Shown: in pieces, positions 60,052-64,000 of the stretch
Layout of the letters: each line of letters starts with the position of its first letter
Position numbering within the stretch: position 1 is the first letter of the stretch
Assembly: GCF_936928535.1 (NCBI RefSeq)
Contig: NZ_CAKZHY010000168.1
Location: forward strand, 1 to 64,000
DNA from: an uncultured Bradyrhizobium sp.
Lineage (GTDB): Bacteria; Pseudomonadota; Alphaproteobacteria; Rhizobiales; Xanthobacteraceae
Length of the DNA stretch: 64,000 nt
Direction of reading: 5' to 3'
Translations under genes and position numbers: made by a program
The notes under the pieces: generated by a model
The model's input: the letters and a program-made list of their open reading frames with translations, nothing else
Databases searched by the model: none
Told to the model about the DNA's origin: nothing

Positions 60052-61527
60052 TCATGCCATCGCAACGGACGGATGCACTCCCTGTCCGAGAATGCTGACG
60101 GTAGAGCCGTCATTCATACGCCAGCTCTCCAAGCCCCACTGGCTCGCGGTGTAATGGGCCAGGTTGGTGTCCACGATAAGAATGTCGGACCCAAAGGTCT
60201 CGATTTTCCAGGTCGGGGTATGGCTAATGAAGTCCTGAATCGCGATTATCGCCGAGTGATCAAAGGATTGTGCCGGAGCCATCAAATCGGTGGGAGCCAG
60301 GCTGGCTTGAGAAGCGATTGAAGCGGTAGCCGTGCTTGCCGAATTTGGGATGGAAGCCGAGCTTGCCGAAATAAGCTGGGTGAAGGTCGCCTGAACGGCA
60401 TCAGAAAGGTTGGCAGCCGCGAGCACGACGGGATGCAACGATTGGAGATCCCAGTGCAATCCCTCGTAGACGCTGCTTACAGCATTGGCCGCATCAGATG
60501 AAAAGCCAAATTGAACCGTCGACGTGGCCAAAGTCGACGACCCATGCAGATTGTTCGATGAATTTGGAAGGTCAGCCACCAGCTTGAACGACATCGACAA
60601 GTCTTGCAGCTGCGCGACGTTTACAACTTGATCATTGTGATCCGCATCGGCGCGTCCATCGAACGCATGGCCAGCTTTGTCCGTTCGCGGCAGATCGGCC
60701 GTACTAACCGCATCCTGGTCTGCCGCCCGGCTCACAGCGATGTGATCACCCTGTGTCGCGAGCTTCTCGGTCTGGTCGGCCTGGCCGTTAGAAACCTTTG
60801 CCGCCTCGTCCGCTGAGAAGACGTTGTGCGAACCCGCTCTTTCAAAACCATCGAAGCCCACCAGCATGCTGACATCGACAGAGGAATGCGTCGTTCCAGC
60901 GTCGGCCACAGCGAGCGCGGCATGATCATCAGACGCATTCGCCGAGTCGAACCAAACAAGTTCTGACAGCTTGTGGACCGGATCGGAGGCCAATGTGTCC
61001 CATACGGTAGCCACGACGAGCGCAGACAGCGTGGTCAGACTGTGACCGCTGAAAAACGAGCCAAACAGCTTCTCACTGGCGCGGCCATTCTCATCTGGCC
61101 CCAGACTCATTTCTGCGCTCTTGACATATCCTGTTACGACGAGCGCGGCGAGCATGGCAGCCGGATGAAGATAGACAGTCTGGCGGCGCTGATTGGCTTT
61201 CGGGAGGATGTAGGGATGATTGTTCAGAAGCTCGCGCGTGAGCACGTTGAAATCCCGCCCGCGTGCTACGCCCTCTGTCAAATTCGAAACGATGACATAT
61301 TCGCCATCGATACGAGCGAAATGAACAATAACCTCATCATTGTCCTGACGGCAGAAGACGAACCAGGGGTCGCCTTCGTCGGACAGGCCGCGATCTGTAC
61401 AGACCGAGATCCCCGAGCTCACCAGGGCCGCTTCAACGCGATAAAACTCACCCAGCTCCTGTTGACTCCAATCCCCTTCGTTTTTGGGGGGACGAAAAAA
61501 TGAAAGGACCTGGTGCCCATGCAACAT
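60052..61527 (-). CDS. Uncharacterised protein next to the type I secretion operon
   Basis: From the ATG at 61527 the product has 491 residues. An N-terminal domain (about 110 residues: 'YRVEAALVSSGISVCTDRGL', 'SDEGDPWFVFCRQDNDEVIV', 'HFARIDGEYVIVSN') is followed by 'QTVYLHPAAMLAALVVTGYV'. A long Asp/Ser/Ala-rich region and a C-terminal segment ('WKIETFGSDILIVDTNLAHY') complete it. I recall similar N-terminal domains near type I exporters in alphaproteobacteria, without a known function. It could be a secretion substrate or a membrane-linked accessory. The gene is on the same strand as the transporter, 141 bp upstream of it. Confidence 0.7.
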   Translation of the reverse strand: MLHGHQVLSFFRPPKNEGDWSQQELGEFYRVEAALVSSGISVCTDRGLSDEGDPWFVFCRQDNDEVIVHFARIDGEYVIVSNLTEGVARGRDFNVLTRELLNNHPYILPKANQRRQTVYLHPAAMLAALVVTGYVKSAEMSLGPDENGRASEKLFGSFFSGHSLTTLSALVVATVWDTLASDPVHKLSELVWFDSANASDDHAALAVADAGTTHSSVDVSMLVGFDGFERAGSHNVFSADEAAKVSNGQADQTEKLATQGDHIAVSRAADQDAVSTADLPRTDKAGHAFDGRADADHNDQVVNVAQLQDLSMSFKLVADLPNSSNNLHGSSTLATSTVQFGFSSDAANAVSSVYEGLHWDLQSLHPVVLAAANLSDAVQATFTQLISASSASIPNSASTATASIASQASLAPTDLMAPAQSFDHSAIIAIQDFISHTPTWKIETFGSDILIVDTNLAHYTASQWGLESWRMNDGSTVSILGQGVHPSVAMA

Positions 61528-61677
61528 AACGATACCCGGCGATGAATTACAGCAATCAAGTGATCGAACTAGTTCCAACCGGAACTCAGCAAAAAAGGCG
61601 CTGCTCAACAAAGGCTATCAAAACGACATGACGCCGGGCCGTCTTAATCGCGACCCTTTTTCTATTTCTTAGTCGCG

Positions 61678-61989
61678 CTACCTAGCGCTCGCGTTCTGTC
61701 CGAACAAGATCGAATAAGTCACCGGATCATAATACCGGAGCAGATTTTTTACGAATACTTCGGGCTCAACGCCAAGCACGTCCGCCCAGATCAGATAGCG
61801 ATCCGGTGGAATACGGCCACGCCCTGATTCCAATTGAGAAATGAAGGTATAATAGTTCCCGCCCACCTTCTCGGCCATTTGCCGCTGAGACAGGCCGCGC
61901 TTCTCGCGCAGATCCTTCAAATATAATCCAGCCTCTCGGCGGAGTTCCGCCACTTCCGGAGACGATAATTTTTGCTGACTTGAATACAT
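61678..61989 (-). CDS. XRE-family helix-turn-helix regulator
   Basis: The 103-residue protein has an HTH_3 domain at about 20-80 ('LYLKDLREKRGLSQRQMAEK', 'VGGNYYTFISQLESGRGRIP', 'DRYLIWADVLGVEPEVF'). It has a short C-terminal tail. It lies between the ~491-residue protein gene and a divergent epimerase-like gene and could control either. An A/T-rich stretch with TATAGTATA near 62060 is a candidate site in the divergent region. Confidence 0.9.
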   Translation of the reverse strand: MYSSQQKLSSPEVAELRREAGLYLKDLREKRGLSQRQMAEKVGGNYYTFISQLESGRGRIPPDRYLIWADVLGVEPEVFVKNLLRYYDPVTYSILFGQNASAR

Positions 61990-62192
61990 TTGTTACCCGC
62001 CAAGTGGCGCCCTCCACAATCTGCCAAAAACTGACGACCCTGCCAATAATTAACGGTTTGTATAGTATATTTAATACCCCTTGTCCATGGGGGCCATTGC
62101 CGGAACATACCACGCCAGCAGGTGGGCTGACGCAGCCCGCCCGGCCTAAGACTGGGTATGACAGGTCGCAGGTCCCTTAAAGAGGTTCTTAC

Positions 62193-63038
62193 ATGCAGAG
62201 CATGGTTTTTGGCGCGACGGGAATAGTAGGTTCGCTGATCTTGCAAAGGCTCATCGAGTCAGGCGAGCGTCCTTATGCACTCTCGAGGCGTTCTCGATCG
62301 ACGGTGGAGGGAGTCACCTGGGTTCAGGGCGACCTGAATGAACCGGAAAACCTTTCCTTGCCGCCATTCGAGATCGCGTACTCTACTGTGCATCCACTTC
62401 TTCTCGCCAATGCACTACCTCACCTCGACCTGCGTCGAACCCGACGTGTCGTCTTTTTTACCTCGACAAGCATCCTGACCAAATTGAACTCGGAGGACCT
62501 GCAGGAGCGAGCGAATATCCGCATGCTGGCCGATGGGGAGTATCGCCTGCAAACGGCTTGTGAAGACCTTTGCATCGGGTGGACGGGGCTGAGACCGACT
62601 TTGATCTATGCCGAAGAGCGAGATGCAAATCTGACGCGCGTAGCCAAATTCATCCAGCGATTTGGCTTTTTTCCCCTGTCAGGCTGGGGAGGCGGCCTTC
62701 GCCAGCCCGTGAGCGCGAAAGATCTAGCGCTCGGGGCAATCTCGGCTGCATCCTGCTCGCAAACGGTGAACCGCGCCTATGCAGTGCCAGGCGCGGAAGT
62801 TGTCAGCTACCATGAAATGATCGGCAGGGTGTTCGACGGATTGGGACGACGGCGTCTGATCATCCCCGTTCCGCCCTTCGTGTGGACAGCATGCTATCAA
62901 GGTCTAGCCAGGTTCTTTCCGAACACGAACGCAAGGATGGGATCCCGCATGTCAAAACACATGGTGTTCGATGGCTCGCGTGCGAAGCGCGACTTCGGGT
63001 GGAGTCCAGGTCCTTATCAACCTCGCTTCGAGGTATAA
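62193..63038 (+). CDS. NAD(P)-dependent sugar epimerase/dehydratase-like oxidoreductase
   Basis: The 281-residue protein begins with an NAD(P)-binding site ('MQSMVFGATGIVGSLILQRL'). It continues with 'VVFFTSTSILTKLNSEDLQE', 'CIGWTGLRPTLIYAEERDAN' and 'LRQPVSAKDLALGAISAASC', the layout of atypical extended short-chain dehydrogenases. The usual Tyr-x3-Lys is not evident, so catalysis is uncertain. A role in polysaccharide or glycolipid metabolism is a guess. A methyltransferase gene follows. Confidence 0.8.
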   Translation: MQSMVFGATGIVGSLILQRLIESGERPYALSRRSRSTVEGVTWVQGDLNEPENLSLPPFEIAYSTVHPLLLANALPHLDLRRTRRVVFFTSTSILTKLNSEDLQERANIRMLADGEYRLQTACEDLCIGWTGLRPTLIYAEERDANLTRVAKFIQRFGFFPLSGWGGGLRQPVSAKDLALGAISAASCSQTVNRAYAVPGAEVVSYHEMIGRVFDGLGRRRLIIPVPPFVWTACYQGLARFFPNTNARMGSRMSKHMVFDGSRAKRDFGWSPGPYQPRFEV

Positions 63039-63245
63039 AACACGAGGGAGCTTGATAAGCGAAAACTCCCGGGCTACGACCTTCACAGAGCAAATCATCG
63101 ATGCTGGTAGAATCTCGGCGCTCGTGAGCAGCAGCAGGGGGCTGGTGAGCGTCACGTCAACCCGGTTCGTGGGGCCCCTGGGCCGCAGCCGATCCATCAA
63201 GTTTGTGTTGTCGCCAAGATCGCGGAGGATGGCTTGGAACTGTCG

Positions 63246-64000
63246 ATGATTGAGGCGTCCTCAAAACTGCTTAAAGCAATGTGGGCCCCCGTTCCAACTC
63301 CAATAAAGCGACCTGTTAGAGTGGTCCTGATCAAGTTACAGCGACTGCCCAACTGGCTTTCAGTGAAAGCTCGGAGGATTTGGCCCTTTCTCCCCGAGGG
63401 CATTCGACGCCTGTTCAGATTCGTCGGGAGTCGAAGGTCGCTTGGGCTCGGTTTGTTTGACCGCGTGCCAGCAACAGAGTTGATCGCGAGACGATACGCT
63501 CAGATCGTCAGCGGAAATGCCAAGTCCATCCGGGGATTCGAGATCGAACTTGCAAGCAAGGCGGATGCCGAAGAGATGATCAGGTTGGCTCTGCTCGCAC
63601 AGCAGCGCGAACTATATTCCGATCTGGTCACCTTTCTCGAAAGCTTTCGCTACCATTTCCCTTCGCCACCTTCGGACCCGTTTTCATTCGCCTATCGGGA
63701 TTTCTGGCTCGCACAATATGAGATCCTCGCTCAGAAGCGGTACGAAGTCGCAAACGAGCATCACGATTTCGACATCGAAAGCCTTCTCGCGCGACCTCAT
63801 CCGTACAACACTAGAGATCAAAGGGTCATAGGCGCTCATGTTGTGGCGGCCGGCACAATTCTTGGGTGCATCCCTAAGTCACCGCCGGCAAGGATTCTCG
63901 AAATGGGAGTCGGGTTCGGAAACACCGCGCTCCAAATGGGCCTGTCCGGCTATGATGTCACGGTCCTTGACATCGAGAAGAAGCATCTTGAAATCGTTTC
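63246..64000 (+). CDS. Class I SAM-dependent methyltransferase (partial; cut by window end)
   Basis: A frame from the ATG at 63246 (or a TTG at 63234 preceded by GGAGG) stays open to the window edge, at least 251 codons. A basic N-terminal region ('IKRPVRVVLIKLQRLPN', 'GIRRLFRFVGSRRSLGLGLF') and a helical middle ('EEMIRLALLAQQRELYSDLV') precede the SAM site 'RILEMGVGFGNTALQMGLSG' with YDVTVLDIE. The 3' end is missing. The substrate is unknown; the upstream epimerase-like gene suggests a shared glycan pathway. Confidence 0.8.
   Translation, partial: MIEASSKLLKAMWAPVPTPIKRPVRVVLIKLQRLPNWLSVKARRIWPFLPEGIRRLFRFVGSRRSLGLGLFDRVPATELIARRYAQIVSGNAKSIRGFEIELASKADAEEMIRLALLAQQRELYSDLVTFLESFRYHFPSPPSDPFSFAYRDFWLAQYEILAQKRYEVANEHHDFDIESLLARPHPYNTRDQRVIGAHVVAAGTILGCIPKSPPARILEMGVGFGNTALQMGLSGYDVTVLDIEKKHLEIV

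Noticed and set aside
1..64000. CRISPR arrays, tRNA, rRNA and insertion sequences
   Set aside because: No regularly spaced direct repeats, cloverleaf-type tRNA sequence, rRNA signature or transposase frame was recognised anywhere in the window by eye.

Overview
The window looks like chromosomal DNA of an alphaproteobacterium of the Bradyrhizobium/Nitrobacteraceae type. This is inferred from family content: CHASE2 and Aer-like PAS chemoreceptor genes, a BTLCP transglutaminase-like peptidase, DUF5681 phage-remnant proteins, serralysin/DUF4214 proteins with a PrtD/HlyD type I exporter, and many short exported proteins typical of that group. No tRNA, rRNA or CRISPR array was seen.

Layout. (1) 1-6.4 kb: the 5' part of a CHASE2 sensor gene, a PAS-chemoreceptor, a PAS_5-type protein, a 24-residue membrane microprotein, and two diverged copies of a ~480-bp module carrying AACAGG boxes and a 54-codon reading frame. 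(2) 6.6-11.6 kb: a compact phage-derived recombination module (ParB-like/DNA methyltransferase, two DUF5681 proteins, YqaJ exonuclease, an ERF annealing protein fused to an HNH-like domain, a small membrane protein). (3) 11.8-16.6 kb: a VanZ-like protein, short conserved proteins, and a GDP-L-fucose synthase gene bracketed by an intact and a decayed copy of a small exported-protein gene.

(4) 16.8-47.6 kb: a large exopolysaccharide locus. A polyprenyl-phosphate sugar transferase starts the repeat unit. Nucleotide-sugar enzymes follow: a GDP-mannose 3,5-epimerase homologue, RmlB, RmlA, a FdtA/QdtA ketoisomerase, a FdtB/QdtB aminotransferase and a hexapeptide acetyltransferase, which together predict a dTDP-3-acetamido-3,6-dideoxyhexose. 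Several glycosyltransferases, a Wzx flippase, a Wzy-like polymerase, a secreted beta-helix protein, a Wzc/ExoP tyrosine kinase, a Wza-like export lipoprotein and two O-antigen-ligase-like proteins complete it. The centre (about 18-38 kb) is visibly more AT-rich than its flanks, as expected of an exchangeable repeat-unit cassette inside a conserved export frame. A near-consensus FNR/FixK box lies between the export lipoprotein gene and its divergent neighbour.

(5) 47.8-61.6 kb: a secreted serralysin-like protease with RTX repeats and a DUF4214 region, many short proteins, two Nudix hydrolases (one GDP-mannose mannosyl hydrolase-like), a second DUF4214-like protein, the type I secretion ABC transporter and adaptor, and an uncharacterised ~491-residue protein beside them that may be a substrate or accessory. 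(6) 61.7-64 kb: an XRE regulator, a divergent sugar-epimerase-like oxidoreductase and the start of a methyltransferase gene cut by the window end.

All functions come from reading protein motifs by eye; no database search was run.
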